64,000 nucleotides of DNA from Aerococcaceae bacterium DSM 111176 (GCA_015863215.1 JACBXN010000001.1:124001-188000), one strand, 5' to 3'; positions 19,030 through 32,292 are shown, numbered from the stretch's first letter. A program made the numbers and translations. Notes: generated from the sequence alone by a model not told the origin.

Positions 19030-21597
19030 TTATTCATCTTCAGAGTTATCTGTTTCAGATACTTCATCTTCTGTCATGTCATCTGATTCATCTAATAGTT
19101 CAATATCTTCCAAATCATCTATATCAGCATCTTCTTCATCCGTTGGGACAATTAATGTAGCTGAACTAACCATTGCAGTGTCATCTAGTCGAATCACTCG
19201 AACACCTAGAGTGGCACGTGATGTTTGAGAAATATTTTTAACTTTCATACGTATAGCGATACCTTGATCTGTCATGATTAAAATATCTTCAGTTCCATCA
19301 ACCACCATTAAGCCAGCTAGTTTTCCTGATTTATCACGAATATCCGCTGTTTTAACTCCGAGTCCACCACGTTTCTTAATTGAATACTGATCAGCTGCGG
19401 TACGTTTCCCGTATCCTTTTTCAGTAACAATGAGTACTTCACTGTCTTTTTCTAGAATACCTGCTCCCACAACATAATCATCTTCACGTAGGCGAATACC
19501 TCTAACGCCCGTAGCTGTTCGTCCCATATCTCGAACATCATCTTCCATAAAGGTAATTGCATTTCCTTCATGAGTACCAATAATGATTGGTTTTGTTCCG
19601 TCTGTTTCTAAAACTTTAACTAATTCATCGCCTTCTTTAAGATTTAGGGCGATTAAACCGTTATTTCTAATATTATAATATTCACTCGCATTGGTACGCT
19701 TAGCTGTTCCTGATTTGGTTACAAAGAATAAGAATTTATCATCACGGGCAACATTATTCTCTTCGTCTGAATAATTTACAGGAATGATTTCTTTAATTTC
19801 TTCACCTTTTTCGATATTAACTAAATTAATAATCGGTAAACCTTTAGCTGTTCTACCATATTCTGGAATGTCATAACCTTTAGCAGAATATACTTTTCCT
19901 AAATTACTAAAGAGAAGTAGGGTATCGTGAGTTGAACATGAAACAAGTGTTTGAATATGGTCGTCATCTCCAACACCCATCCCTTTAACTCCACGACCAC
20001 CACGATTTTGGACAGAGAATTCATCCTCGGTCATACGTTTAATATAACCATTACTTGTTAAAGCAATTAAAATTTCTTCTTGATCAATTAAAGCTTCGTC
20101 TTCAATATCTGTGATTTCACCGACACGTAATTCTGTACGACGCGGGTCATTGTGACGTGAGTTAATATCATTTAATTCATCTTCAATAATTTCATAAATA
20201 CGTTCACGACTACCTAGAATTTCGGTTAAACGCGCAATTAATGCCACTAAGTCATCGTATTCACTTTGAATTTTATCACGTTCTAAACCAGTTAGTCGCA
20301 CTAAACGCATATCTAAAATAGCTTGAGCTTGAATATCAGTCAGCGTGAAGTTTTCGATTAATTGAACTTTTGCCGTTTCACCGTCAGCTGAGCTACGGAT
20401 GATATTAATAATTTTATCAATATCATCTAACGCAACTAATAAACCTTCTAGAATATGAGCACGATCTTCGGCTTTACGTTTTTCAAATTCTGTACGGCGG
20501 CGAATAACTTCTTCTTGATGATCTAAATATTTAGTTAAAATTTCTTTTAAGCTTAATATTTTCGGTACACCATTATCAATCGCTAGCATGTTAAAGCCGA
20601 AAGATACTTGAAGTGGTGTATATTTAAATAAGTTATTTAATACAACAGTTGCGCTGGTATCTCGTCTAACTTCAATAACAACACGCATACCTTCACGGCC
20701 TGTTTCATCGTTAGCATATGTAATTCCATCAATTCGCTTTTCGCGGGCTAATTCTGCAATTCGTTTTACTAAATTCGCTTTATTAACACCATAAGGCAAT
20801 TCTGTAATAACAATTCGTTCGCGGTCATTTGGTAATTCTTCAATTTCAAATTTACTACGAATGATAATTTTACCACGGCCCGTTTCATATGCTTTACGGA
20901 TTCCTGATTTCCCCATCACAATACCACCGGTTGGGAAATCTGGTCCTGGTAATACTTCCATTAAATCTTCAGTCGTTGCATCGGGTTTATTCATCAATAA
21001 AACAACCGCATTAATGACTTCAGTAAGGTTATGAGGCGGTATATTGGTAGCCATACCAACCGCAATCCCAGCTGCACCATTTACTAATAAGTTAGGGAAG
21101 CGAGCTGGTAATACCACCGGTTCCTTCTCTTCTTCTGAATAGTTTGCTTTAAAATCAATTGTATCTTTATTGATATCGCGTAACATTTCTAACGCTATTT
21201 TACTCATTCGAGCTTCAGTATAACGCATCGCAGCAGCCCCATCACCATCGACAGAACCAAAGTTACCATGACCATCAACTAACATTTCACGGTAACTGAA
21301 TGGCTGCGCCATACGTACCATCGCTTCATAAATAGCCGAGTCACCATGGGGGTGATATTTCCCCATTACGTCCCCAACAATACGTGCAGATTTTTTATGC
21401 GGTTTATCTGGTGTCACACCTAATTCATTCATTCCGTATAAAATACGGCGTTGAACAGGTTTTAAACCATCTCGAACATCTGGTAAAGCACGAGCAACGA
21501 TAACACTCATCGAATAATCTAAGAATGATGTACGCATTTCATTAGGAAGATCTATAGTTTCATAAGGGCGGTGATTTTCGCCAAAAACTTCACTCAT
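19030..21597 (-). CDS. gyrA: DNA gyrase subunit A
   Basis: Breaks and rejoins DNA to add negative supercoils, as A2B2 with GyrB. 855 residues; active tyrosine about Y126 in AAMRYTEAR; the quinolone region reads [17 protein letters not shown] with the sensitive-type Ser (about 87) and Glu (about 91). Six beta-pinwheel repeats follow, including the GyrA box [10 protein letters not shown], and then a very acidic tail of about 40 residues. Follows gyrB by 34 bases. Confidence 0.98.
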   Translation of the reverse strand: MSEVFGENHRPYETIDLPNEMRTSFLDYSMSVIVARALPDVRDGLKPVQRRILYGMNELGVTPDKPHKKSARIVGDVMGKYHPHGDSAIYEAMVRMAQPFSYREMLVDGHGNFGSVDGDGAAAMRYTEARMSKIALEMLRDINKDTIDFKANYSEEEKEPVVLPARFPNLLVNGAAGIAVGMATNIPPHNLTEVINAVVLLMNKPDATTEDLMEVLPGPDFPTGGIVMGKSGIRKAYETGRGKIIIRSKFEIEELPNDRERIVITELPYGVNKANLVKRIAELAREKRIDGITYANDETGREGMRVVIEVRRDTSATVVLNNLFKYTPLQVSFGFNMLAIDNGVPKILSLKEILTKYLDHQEEVIRRRTEFEKRKAEDRAHILEGLLVALDDIDKIINIIRSSADGETAKVQLIENFTLTDIQAQAILDMRLVRLTGLERDKIQSEYDDLVALIARLTEILGSRERIYEIIEDELNDINSRHNDPRRTELRVGEITDIEDEALIDQEEILIALTSNGYIKRMTEDEFSVQNRGGRGVKGMGVGDDDHIQTLVSCSTHDTLLLFSNLGKVYSAKGYDIPEYGRTAKGLPIINLVNIEKGEEIKEIIPVNYSDEENNVARDDKFLFFVTKSGTAKRTNASEYYNIRNNGLIALNLKEGDELVKVLETDGTKPIIIGTHEGNAITFMEDDVRDMGRTATGVRGIRLREDDYVVGAGILEKDSEVLIVTEKGYGKRTAADQYSIKKRGGLGVKTADIRDKSGKLAGLMVVDGTEDILIMTDQGIAIRMKVKNISQTSRATLGVRVIRLDDTAMVSSATLIVPTDEEDADIDDLEDIELLDESDDMTEDEVSETDNSEDE

Positions 21598-21631
21598 TAT
21601 TTCATTCCTCTCTTAATTAAATAGTCCATCA

Positions 21632-24680
<3,049 letters not shown>

Positions 24681-24687
24681 AAACTAT

Positions 24688-24915
24688 CTAATCTTCGGCA
24701 ACAATGACAATTTCTAATTCTTCAGCTGGAAGTTCGATAATATCTCCAGGATAAAGTTTTTTCCCTCGTCTTTGTTCCTCTTCGTCATTTACATATACAT
24801 AAAATTCCTGAAGATAGGCTTTTGCCATTCCTCCACTAGAAATAATGTCTGCAACTTTTAACAATTGACCCAAGGTAATAAAGTCATTTGTAATCGCAAT
24901 TTCTATTTTATTCAT
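24688..24915 (-). CDS. yaaA: S4-domain protein YaaA
   Basis: A small RNA-binding S4 protein (75 residues) found between dnaN and recF in most Firmicutes; proposed ribosome-assembly role (RlbA). S4 core: ITLGQLLKVADIISSGGMAKAYL and LYPGDIIEL. ATG 24915 is taken because GAGGTG lies 6 bases upstream; the earlier in-frame GTG at 24924 falls inside that site. Confidence 0.9.
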   Translation of the reverse strand: MNKIEIAITNDFITLGQLLKVADIISSGGMAKAYLQEFYVYVNDEEEQRRGKKLYPGDIIELPAEELEIVIVAED

Positions 24916-24945
24916 AATTATCACCTCAGCCTTTTCTACCTCTGT

Positions 24946-24974
24946 ATTATACCCTTTTTTAGGGATAAACTCAA
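24946..24974 (-). promoter_or_regulatory. Promoter of yaaA-recF-gyrB-gyrA
   Basis: Minus strand TTGAGT (24969-24974), 17 bp, TATAAT (24946-24951), 30 bases before yaaA. Confidence 0.65.
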
Positions 24975-25083
24975 ATTTTTGGGTTTATTTACCGATTACA
25001 TGCATTTCACCTTATTTTAAGGGGTAAACACTTATTATATATAAATTGCCTAAAAAGCCCTTTAAATTTAAAATTTGGTCCAT

Positions 25084-25116
25084 CAAAAAATCCCAATTCA
25101 AATTAATGAATTGGGA
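25084..25116 (-). terminator. Terminator after dnaN
   Basis: TCCCAATTCA/TGAATTGGGA with a 6-base loop; seven T follow on the minus strand. It separates dnaN from yaaA, unlike species where they are co-transcribed. Confidence 0.85.
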
Positions 25117-25133
25117 AGTGACTATTAAATGTA

Positions 25134-26294
25134 TTAATAAGTATGGTGAGTACGAATGGGTGTAAGTAATTGTAGTAATTCATTATGAGGCACTTCACTC
25201 GGTGCTTCACTTGAAATTAACATTGGGTGAACGGCAGATTGGAATTGAATACGTACATCTACACCATTAAATGAACGTAACGCTTCTTTCATATAATCTG
25301 GGTTGAATGAAATTTGTAAATCATCCCCAGTCACTTCTTTTGTTTTAATCGCTTCGAATGCTTGACCTCGTTCATTACCGCTAACAGTTAATTCTACTGC
25401 ATTGTCGACAACATTTAATAAAACAACATTATTCTTACCTTGATGTGACATTAAACTTGCACGGTCTAGCGCTTGATGCAAGATATCAGAATTGAGAATA
25501 ATTTCTGTAGAAGAACTAGTAGGAATTAATCGATTTGTGTCTGGATAATTTCCTTCAAGTAATCGTGAATAAATAATTGTATTTTCCATTAAGAAAATAA
25601 CTTGTTTGCTACTAACAACCATAAATAAATCTTGATCATCTTCAGCAATACGAGATAACTCAGTTACTGTTTTCTTTGGTACTGTAAAACTTTCAAAATC
25701 AATAACCGATTCGTTTATTTGAACAGGGATAATACGTCTACTTAAACGGTGACTGTCTGTTGCTACCCCAATAATATGTGTTGGGTTAACTGTTAAATTT
25801 AAACCTGTTAAATAAGGGCGATTTTCTTGATTGGATGCTGAGAAAATCGTTCTATCTATTAATTCTTTAAATAATTTAGTTGGTAATGGAATTTGATTCG
25901 TTTCGTCAAATTCAGGTAGATGCGGATATTGAGATCCGTCTTGACCTTTTAAATCAAATACCGCTGGACCAGAAGTGATTGTTAATACTGAATTATCTTC
26001 ATTTGATTCAAATTGAATTTTATTATCGGGTAATTTACGGATAATATTATTGAAAAGACTCGCTGTTACAACAATACTTCCTGTTTCTTCAATATTTAAG
26101 TCATATAAATCATTGGTTTGATCTAAAAAACTTTCAATAGAAATCTCAGCATCACTACCAGTTAAATAAATACCTGAATTGGTAGCAGTAATTTTAATCC
26201 CCGTTAAGATAGCAATAGTTGCTTTAGATTGAATTGCTCTAGAGACATCTGCTGCTTGATTAACAAAGACATCTTTTTGAATAGTAAATTTCAT
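25134..26294 (-). CDS. dnaN: DNA polymerase III beta sliding clamp
   Basis: Ring clamp that tethers polymerase III. 386 residues in three similar domains; recognisable stretches are SRAIQSKATIAILTGIKI, the RPYLTGLNL region and ATDSHRLSRR, and a C-terminal VHPMLI block near the clamp-binding pocket. AAGGAGT lies before ATG. It follows dnaA across the unwinding half of oriC. Confidence 0.97.
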   Translation of the reverse strand: MKFTIQKDVFVNQAADVSRAIQSKATIAILTGIKITATNSGIYLTGSDAEISIESFLDQTNDLYDLNIEETGSIVVTASLFNNIIRKLPDNKIQFESNEDNSVLTITSGPAVFDLKGQDGSQYPHLPEFDETNQIPLPTKLFKELIDRTIFSASNQENRPYLTGLNLTVNPTHIIGVATDSHRLSRRIIPVQINESVIDFESFTVPKKTVTELSRIAEDDQDLFMVVSSKQVIFLMENTIIYSRLLEGNYPDTNRLIPTSSSTEIILNSDILHQALDRASLMSHQGKNNVVLLNVVDNAVELTVSGNERGQAFEAIKTKEVTGDDLQISFNPDYMKEALRSFNGVDVRIQFQSAVHPMLISSEAPSEVPHNELLQLLTPIRTHHTY

Positions 26295-26467
26295 CTTTGA
26301 ACTCCTTAATAAATAATATTATATAAATAGTCTTAGTAGTAGGGCCTGTGCATAGTGTTTAAAACTAGTATAAAGCCATACTCTGTATGGGAAATGCCAT
26401 GTTAATTAACATGTTGAAAACTCATGAAGTTATGCGAAAGTTATCAACAAGTGCATAAACTGATTTT
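26295..26467. other. oriC part 2 (dnaA–dnaN): boxes, GC block, DnaA-trios
   Basis: Boxes: TTATCAACA (26441-26449), TTATGCACT on the complement (26450-26458), TTTTCAACA on the complement (26412-26420) and TGTGCATAG (26347-26355). Next to the last lies GGCC (26343-26346), then in-register triplets TAG TAG TAG TCT TAG read leftward (26342 to 26328), then an AT-only stretch (26309-26327). This is the box / GC / DnaA-trio order of the Bacillus unwinding region. Confidence 0.8.
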
Positions 26468-27823
26468 TTATAATTGTTTTTTGACTTGGTCGATATCGTA
26501 TTTTAATTGATCATCATTTTCACGATTCGTCGCGATTTTCTCATAAGCATGGATGACTGTCGTGTGATTTTTATTTCCAAATTGTTCTCCTATTTTAGGA
26601 AAAGACAATTCAGTTAACTCACGGCTTAGATACATAGCGATTTGTCTAGGAATTACAATTTCTTTGTGGCGCTTTTTGCCTTTAATATCGTTAATCGAAA
26701 CATCAAAGTAAAGGCTCACTGTTTCAATAATGCGGTCAACGGTAATTGGTTTATCTTCTTGATCGCCCACAATGGATTGAAGTGCTTCAGCTGCAAGATT
26801 TGTATTTATTTCTTTACCTTGAATGGCGGCATAGGCAATAACACGTACTAATGCTCCTTCAAGTTCACGAATGTTAGTATCTACACTATTAGCAATATAT
26901 GTAAGTGTTTTTGAATCGATATCTAAATTATCGCTACTTGCTTTCTTTCTTAAAATAGCAATACGTGTTTCTAAATCTGGCGGAGTGATATCCGTAGATA
27001 AGCCTGATTTGAAACGACTAATTAAACGATCCTCTAAATTATCAATATCATTAGGTAAACGGTCACTCGTTAAAACTATTTGTTTTTCATTATTGAAGAG
27101 TGCATTAAATGTATGGAAAAACTCTTCTTGTGTTTTATCTTTATTAGATAAAAATTGAATATCGTCGATTAGTAAGACATCAATCTTACGGTACATATCA
27201 CGAAATTCTTGTTGTGAGCCATTCTGAATACTCGTTATAAAGTCATTTACGAAAGATTCACTTGTTGCGTATTTAATTTTTTTGCTGGGATCTCTTTTTT
27301 GTATCTCATTACCAATCGCTTGCATCAAATGTGTCTTACCTAGACCAACGCCCCCATAAATTAAGAAGGGATTATAGGTTGTACCTGGACCATCAACTAC
27401 TGCAAGAGCAGCAACACTGGCCATTTTGTTATCTTCCCCTATAACAAATGTATCAAAGGTATAATTTGGATTTAATTGATTGTTACTATTTGTATCGTCA
27501 TTATGTTCTATCTCAATAACTTCTGGAGTGTTATTTTGAACGGGTTGAGATAGAGATGATGGAGCTGTTTCTTCATTAGGTACAAGAATATAATTGGGAG
27601 AATATTCTGTTCCAAATTTCTCTAAGCTAATTTGTAATACATATCCCGATAAATGCTTATCCCAGTAATTTTTAGTTAATGTATTAGGAACAGCAAGAGT
27701 AATGGTATCTATTCCAATGCGAGTAGGTTTAACTGGTTCGACCCAATTTTTGTATGTACCATCGGATAAAATATCCATTAACTGTGTTGTTATTTCTTGC
27801 CAAAAAAGGTCCTTTTCTTCCAT
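26468..27823 (-). CDS. dnaA: Chromosomal replication initiator DnaA
   Basis: AAA+ protein that opens oriC. 451 residues: N-terminal domain I (MEEKDLFWQEITTQLMD), a variable Asn/Ser-rich linker (about 85-115), AAA+ core (FVIGEDNKMASVAAL; Walker A GGVGLGKTHLMQAIG; Walker B VLLIDDIQFL), and domain IV with FPKIGEQFGNKNHTTVIHAYEKI that reads DnaA boxes. GAGGTGAATC precedes ATG. Confidence 0.98.
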   Translation of the reverse strand: MEEKDLFWQEITTQLMDILSDGTYKNWVEPVKPTRIGIDTITLAVPNTLTKNYWDKHLSGYVLQISLEKFGTEYSPNYILVPNEETAPSSLSQPVQNNTPEVIEIEHNDDTNSNNQLNPNYTFDTFVIGEDNKMASVAALAVVDGPGTTYNPFLIYGGVGLGKTHLMQAIGNEIQKRDPSKKIKYATSESFVNDFITSIQNGSQQEFRDMYRKIDVLLIDDIQFLSNKDKTQEEFFHTFNALFNNEKQIVLTSDRLPNDIDNLEDRLISRFKSGLSTDITPPDLETRIAILRKKASSDNLDIDSKTLTYIANSVDTNIRELEGALVRVIAYAAIQGKEINTNLAAEALQSIVGDQEDKPITVDRIIETVSLYFDVSINDIKGKKRHKEIVIPRQIAMYLSRELTELSFPKIGEQFGNKNHTTVIHAYEKIATNRENDDQLKYDIDQVKKQL

Positions 27824-27879
27824 AGAACTGATTCACCTCAATCTGATTAACTGTATAGAAAGTTGTAATATCATTTTAT

Positions 27880-28200
27880 CATAGAATGAGTTTTGCACAA
27901 GTTGAAAACTCTCTGGAAAATTATAAACATATCAACAATAAGAGTTATCAACAAGCTATTCGTATCTGTGCATAACTTTGTTCATAAGTAGTTGTCTACA
28001 ACCTCTTCTGGATAAAATGACGTTAAGAAAATCATTATATCAAGGTATTACGAACTTATCAACAGAAAATTTAAGAATCCTATTTTGTTATTAACAACAG
28101 GATAAGTGTCACTTTTTCTGTAAATAAGTTGTGAACAACCCTTTTAACAAAAAAGACTTGTCAACAGTAAAAATTTATTTGTGGATAACTTGTTGATAAA
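27880..28200. other. oriC part 1 (upstream of dnaA): DnaA-box array
   Basis: Perfect or near-perfect boxes: TTATCAACA at 27945-27953 and 28056-28064; TGTGCATAA at 27967-27975; TGTGGATAA at 28180-28188; TGTTGATAA at 28191-28199. Weaker ones: ATATCAACA 27929, TTATTAACA 28088, TTGTCAACA 28158. The region between dnaA and rpmH is otherwise non-coding and also carries the dnaA and rpmH promoters. Confidence 0.88.
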
Positions 28201-28248
28201 TTTAGTGCGACAGGGAAAGATATCGACATTTTTTTATTAAAATACTTC

Positions 28249-28277
28249 TTGACATGGATAGTGATATTCTATAAAAT
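28249..28277 (+). promoter_or_regulatory. Promoter of rpmH
   Basis: TTGACA (28249-28254), 17 bp, TAAAAT (28272-28277), about 47 bases before the start codon. Confidence 0.7.
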
Positions 28278-28323
28278 AGCTTGGTATTGTAATAAACATG
28301 TAAAAACTTAGGAGGTGCAAAAC

Positions 28324-28458
28324 ATGAAACGTACATACCAACCAAAAAAACGCCAACGTAGTAAAGTACATGGTTTCCGTAAACGTATGAGCACAAAAAA
28401 TGGTCGTCGTGTTTTAAGTAACCGTCGCCGTAAAGGACGTAAACGTTTATCAGCTTAG
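28324..28458 (+). CDS. rpmH: Ribosomal protein L34
   Basis: 50S subunit protein of 44 residues, starting [18 protein letters not shown] and continuing [14 protein letters not shown] to [11 protein letters not shown], the full-length family pattern. AGGAGGTG precedes ATG. It has its own promoter and terminator, so it is transcribed apart from rnpA. Confidence 0.98.
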   Translation: MKRTYQPKKRQRSKVHGFRKRMSTKNGRRVLSNRRRKGRKRLSA

Positions 28459-28468
28459 TAATGAATTT

Positions 28469-28500
28469 GGTCAACTAGATTACTAGTTGGCCTTTTTTTT
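28469..28500 (+). terminator. Terminator after rpmH
   Basis: 10-bp stem GGTCAACTAG/CTAGTTGGCC, loop ATTA, eight T. Confidence 0.88.
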
Positions 28501-28594
28501 ATGCTGTAAATCGAGAGAAGTGTTTTATTTAAGGCAATAGTTCGCTATAATGAGAGAGATAATGATTGATTATCTAGTAAGAAATGAGGCAAAG

Positions 28595-28978
28595 ATGAAG
28601 AAAGCATATCGTGTTAAGAAGGAAAATGAATTTCAAAGAGTATTTCATCAAGGTAAGTCTACTGCTAACCGTCAGTTAGTGCTTTATGTGTATCCGAAAC
28701 CTGAACAAGCACATTTTCGTGTCGGATTCTCGGTTGGTAAAAAAATGGGAAATGCTGTTAAGAGAAATCAAATTAAACGTTATCTTCGTCAGGCGATTCA
28801 TGAATTAACGCCAGCCATTAAAATGGATATTGATTTTTTAGTTATTGCGAGAAAAGATATCGTAGATAAAGATTTTCACCAAATAAAAAAATCTTTAATT
28901 CATGTGATGTCTTTAGCTGGAGTGATAGATAAACAGGCATTAAATAATTTATTACAAGGAGGTACTAATGAAAATTAG
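28595..28978 (+). CDS. rnpA: Ribonuclease P protein component
   Basis: Protein cofactor of RNase P for 5' tRNA maturation; 127 residues. FRVGFSVGKKMGNAVKRNQI and KRYLRQAIHE carry the RNR-type basic motif. I start at ATG 28595 (GAGG upstream; matches family start KKAYRVKKENEF); an earlier ATG at 28562 or 28550 would add 11-15 unusual residues. A TATAAT at 28546-28551 may be its -10. It overlaps yidC by 11 bases. Confidence 0.95.
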   Translation: MKKAYRVKKENEFQRVFHQGKSTANRQLVLYVYPKPEQAHFRVGFSVGKKMGNAVKRNQIKRYLRQAIHELTPAIKMDIDFLVIARKDIVDKDFHQIKKSLIHVMSLAGVIDKQALNNLLQGGTNEN

Positions 28979-29804
28979 TAGAAAATGGTTAAAGCTAGCT
29001 TTATTAGCTGGTGTGGTTTTATTTTTAGCAGCCTGTTCATCAGGTGATGTTTCCGCAAATAGTACAAATTTCTGGGATCGTTATGTATTGTATTATATGG
29101 GACAATTTATTATTTGGGTTTCAAATATCTTTGGTGGCAATTATGCATTTGGTATTGCGATCTTCACGATTATCGTACGTATCATCTTATTACCTTTAAA
29201 TAAAAAACAAATGCAGTCACAACGTGAAATGCAAGAATTACAACCAGAAATTGATGCGATTCGTGCTAAATATCCTAATAAAGACCGTGAATCACAATTA
29301 AAAATGCAAGAAGAGCAATCAGCATTATTGGAAGCAAATGACGTAAACCAATTTGCTGGATTATTGCCAATGCTAGTTCAATTGCCACTCATGATGGCAC
29401 TATATCAAGCAATTTTATATACACCTCAATTAAGAGAAGGTAACTTCTTATGGATGAACTTAGGTGAACCAGATCCATACTTTATCTTACCTACGATTGC
29501 TGCATTATTAACTTTTTACTCAACATACTTAAATATGAAGAGTAACCCAGCACAAAATGCAACCACTAAATCAATGATGTTTATTATGCCAGCCATGATT
29601 TTCTTTATTGGTATTGGACTACCAAGTGCTATTGCTATTTATTGGGTTGTAACGAATGCATTTACTGTAGGACAAACATTAATTTTCAACAATCCATATA
29701 AGATTATTGCTGAGCGAGAAGAAAAACGTCAAGCAGAAAAAGACCGTGAACGTGCTTTACGCCGTGAATTGCGCCAAAAAACAGGTCGCAAAAAGAAGAG
29801 ATAA
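28968..29804 (+). CDS. yidC: Membrane protein insertase YidC
   Basis: Inserts proteins into the cytoplasmic membrane. 278 residues with a lipoprotein signal ending LFLAAC, then five membrane spans: the first core helix IIWVSNIFGGNYAFGIAIFT contains the conserved hydrophilic-groove Arg further on (TIIVRIILLPLN). The C-terminus is strongly basic. AAGGAGG lies inside the end of rnpA, consistent with translational coupling. Confidence 0.96.
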   Translation: MKISRKWLKLALLAGVVLFLAACSSGDVSANSTNFWDRYVLYYMGQFIIWVSNIFGGNYAFGIAIFTIIVRIILLPLNKKQMQSQREMQELQPEIDAIRAKYPNKDRESQLKMQEEQSALLEANDVNQFAGLLPMLVQLPLMMALYQAILYTPQLREGNFLWMNLGEPDPYFILPTIAALLTFYSTYLNMKSNPAQNATTKSMMFIMPAMIFFIGIGLPSAIAIYWVVTNAFTVGQTLIFNNPYKIIAEREEKRQAEKDRERALRRELRQKTGRKKKR

Positions 29805-29823
29805 TTAGGGAAGGACGAATTCT

Positions 29824-30837
29824 ATGTTGAATCAAAAAACTGTTAGAGCGAATACAGTCGAAGAAGCGATTGAAAAAGGACTAAAAGAATTAAACATCGA
29901 ACGCAGTCAAGCTGAAATTCGTGTGATTAACGAAGGTAAAAAAGGTTTCTTAGGTTTTGGTAAACAAGAAGCAATTGTTGAGATTATTCAAAATAATGAT
30001 ATCTCATTTAAAGAGTTAACAAATCAATTGGAGCGTGAATCAACAGAAGAGCCAGTTGTAAACACTGAGACAGTGATTGAACAAGAAGCAGTTAAAGTTG
30101 AAAAAACTGAACAAGACAACAAATTAGAAGAAGCTAAAGTAGAGAACAACGAATTAGCGACTGAGTCAAACGAAGCTGAAGTAGAAGCAAAAGAATTTGA
30201 AATTGAGTCGCAAGAAGCTGAAGTAGAAGCAACAGAAGCTGAAATTGAATCAGAAGTAATTGCAGTTGAGATGGAAGAATCACAAGTTGAAAAAGAAGAA
30301 GCAATCGTTGAAACAGAAACAACGGATGAATCTGATGATGATACGGAAGAGACGCCATTCCAAGGTAAAAACGCATATGAGAGTGCAGCAATTGTTGCAG
30401 ATTATCTTGTAGCTGTTGTTCGTGAATATGGGGCAGAAGCTGAAGTTGAAATGGATGTTGAAGGACGTAATGTATTCTTCGATATTCATACCGATAAATC
30501 TGGTTTGGTTATTGGAAAACATGGTAAAATTATTAATTCATTACAAATTTTAGCTCAAACTTATTTATCAGCGATTCACCAACGTCATTTAAATGTGATT
30601 TTAAATGTTGGAGATTACCGTAAACGTCGTGCCAAGGTATTACAAAATATTGCTGAACAAAAGGCAGACGAAGCAATGCAAACGGGTCAACCTGTTATTA
30701 TTGATGCGTTGCCTGCTTATGAACGTAAACAAATTCATAAACATTTAGCTTATATGAAAAATATCAAGACTTACTCACAAGGCCGTGAGCCTAAACGTCA
30801 TTTAGTGGTGGAATATCAAGAAAAATCAGATAACTAA
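29824..30837 (+). CDS. jag: RNA-binding protein Jag/KhpB
   Basis: KH-R3H protein linked to cell division and elongation control in Gram-positives. 337 residues: N-terminal Jag domain (about 1-55; GKKGFLGFGKQEAIVEI), an exceptionally acidic Glu/Val/Ala linker (about 60-175) with repeated EAEVEA-like units, KH domain (SGLVIGKHGKIINSLQILAQ) and R3H (ALPAYERKQIHKHLA). Downstream of yidC by 19 bases, the usual pair. The long acidic repeat is the only notable deviation. Confidence 0.94.
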   Translation: MLNQKTVRANTVEEAIEKGLKELNIERSQAEIRVINEGKKGFLGFGKQEAIVEIIQNNDISFKELTNQLERESTEEPVVNTETVIEQEAVKVEKTEQDNKLEEAKVENNELATESNEAEVEAKEFEIESQEAEVEATEAEIESEVIAVEMEESQVEKEEAIVETETTDESDDDTEETPFQGKNAYESAAIVADYLVAVVREYGAEAEVEMDVEGRNVFFDIHTDKSGLVIGKHGKIINSLQILAQTYLSAIHQRHLNVILNVGDYRKRRAKVLQNIAEQKADEAMQTGQPVIIDALPAYERKQIHKHLAYMKNIKTYSQGREPKRHLVVEYQEKSDN

Positions 30838-30845
30838 TTTAACTA

Positions 30846-30879
30846 AACGTCATTTCGAAATGAAGTGGCGTTTTTTTTT
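30846..30879 (+). terminator. Terminator after jag
   Basis: Stem of about 11 bp starting AACGTCA and closing TGGCGTT, with nine T. Confidence 0.8.
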
Positions 30880-30975
30880 GTAAATTGAAAGTAATTCTGT
30901 AATAATTATGATATTTTTGATATGTCATAGAAAAGAAATATGCTATAATAATAATGATTTTGTTAGGAGGTTTTG

Positions 30976-32244
30976 ATGATTAAGTACTATCGAATATATC
31001 TTTTAGTGCCAATTTTATTGTTATTGGTCGGCTGTTCAAGTGAACCGATGATTCAATTAAGTGAAGAGAGACAACAAGAAATTGAAGAAAAATTAGCACA
31101 ACGCGAAGCTGAAGAAAATTCAGCACAAGAAGAAAATACATCAGAAGTAGCATCAGATAATCAAGAACAATCAGTCACAGAATCAACAGAAGAAGTGGCT
31201 GCTGCAGTTCCATTAGTAGACGATCCAAGCAGTGAATGGGAACAAGCTGAAACTGGAACGAGTTATAATTTATGGGACTATGCACCTTATATAGCATATC
31301 AAATTAAACAATTTTCAAATGGTGCAGAAAATTATACTACCTACATGAATTATAATCAAAATGACAATGCTCAAAGTCAAATTCAATTAAGAAGAGGCGG
31401 AACAGTCGCAACCCAAATTTTCTCAATGGGTGATGGACAAATACGCCAAGTAACATCGAGTACAAATTTGAATCCTTATGATAATGTTTTGAGTCAAATT
31501 GGTAGTTTACAAACGAATAACCCTCAGGTTTTATTACAGGAACCATTAACAGTAGGGACATCGTGGAGTGATGATTCAAATTATCAAAGTGAAATTACTG
31601 CACTTTATAATAGCATTGAAACTGAAGCTGGATCACTCACAAACGTTATTGAGGTAACACGTACATCGAGTGAAGGTGTTGTGAAAGATTTCTATGCTCA
31701 AAATCAAGGTCATGTTGCGACCTGGTCAAGTGATAGCTTAGATAATTCTGGAGAATATTGGCAATTAACATCAGATGCTCGTGACGTCATGTTAACTCAT
31801 CCAATGAATATGTATGAACCAGATGATTCAGCGGAAAATTTAGTTAGAGAAAGCCAAGGTACTTTTGCTTTTCAAACAAATGGATCACTTGCATCTGCTT
31901 TCCAACAAATGTTTCGTGAATTAGGCATTATTGATGATACAATCATGGTTAATAGTGTATCTGTTAATAGTAATAACGTTGCTGTTATCGATTTTACACC
32001 TGGGGTTGTAGCTGTTTTCAATAATTATAATGCTTCAGAAGAAGCGGTGATTAATTCGATTGTATATACCTTGGGAGAATTTTTCCAAACGAATCAAGTT
32101 CGCCTGACAGTAAATGGTAACGGACTCTTACCGAATTCGATTACTTACCCTGAAGGTGGTATTTACACGATTCAGTTGGATAATAATGAAAGTTCAACGG
32201 AAGAAACGCCTCAATCAGATGAATCTGTATCACAAACAGAATAA
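30976..32244 (+). CDS. GerMN-domain lipoprotein
   Basis: A 422-residue surface lipoprotein: signal peptide with lipobox LLVGC, a Glu/Gln/Ser-rich linker (about 30-80), a middle beta-rich region, and a C-terminal GerMN-like domain (VNSVSVNSNNVAVIDFT ... INSIVYTLGEFFQTNQVRL). GerMN occurs in spore-germination proteins but also in non-spore-formers, where the function is unknown. ATG 30976 follows AGGAGG by 5 bases; a TTG just before is too close to the site. An extended -10 (TGCTATAAT, 30941-30949) precedes it. Confidence 0.78.
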   Translation: MIKYYRIYLLVPILLLLVGCSSEPMIQLSEERQQEIEEKLAQREAEENSAQEENTSEVASDNQEQSVTESTEEVAAAVPLVDDPSSEWEQAETGTSYNLWDYAPYIAYQIKQFSNGAENYTTYMNYNQNDNAQSQIQLRRGGTVATQIFSMGDGQIRQVTSSTNLNPYDNVLSQIGSLQTNNPQVLLQEPLTVGTSWSDDSNYQSEITALYNSIETEAGSLTNVIEVTRTSSEGVVKDFYAQNQGHVATWSSDSLDNSGEYWQLTSDARDVMLTHPMNMYEPDDSAENLVRESQGTFAFQTNGSLASAFQQMFRELGIIDDTIMVNSVSVNSNNVAVIDFTPGVVAVFNNYNASEEAVINSIVYTLGEFFQTNQVRLTVNGNGLLPNSITYPEGGIYTIQLDNNESSTEETPQSDESVSQTE

Positions 32245-32252
32245 ACTTTATT

Positions 32253-32292
32253 TACCGTCTTAGATTTGATCTAGGGAGGTATTTTTTTTTTT
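32253..32292 (+). terminator. Terminator after GerMN lipoprotein gene
   Basis: 13-position stem TACCGTCTTAGAT/ATCTAGGGAGGTA with one mismatch and G-U pairs, followed by eleven T. Confidence 0.8.

Noticed and set aside
28202-28474. 90-codon frame opposite rpmH
   Set aside because: Antisense to a clear L34 gene, no ribosome site or homology; a mirror of the basic codons.
30134-30522. Leu/Gln- and Phe-rich minus-strand frames opposite jag
   Set aside because: Composition is the complement of the Glu/Ala/Val repeat; no expression signals.
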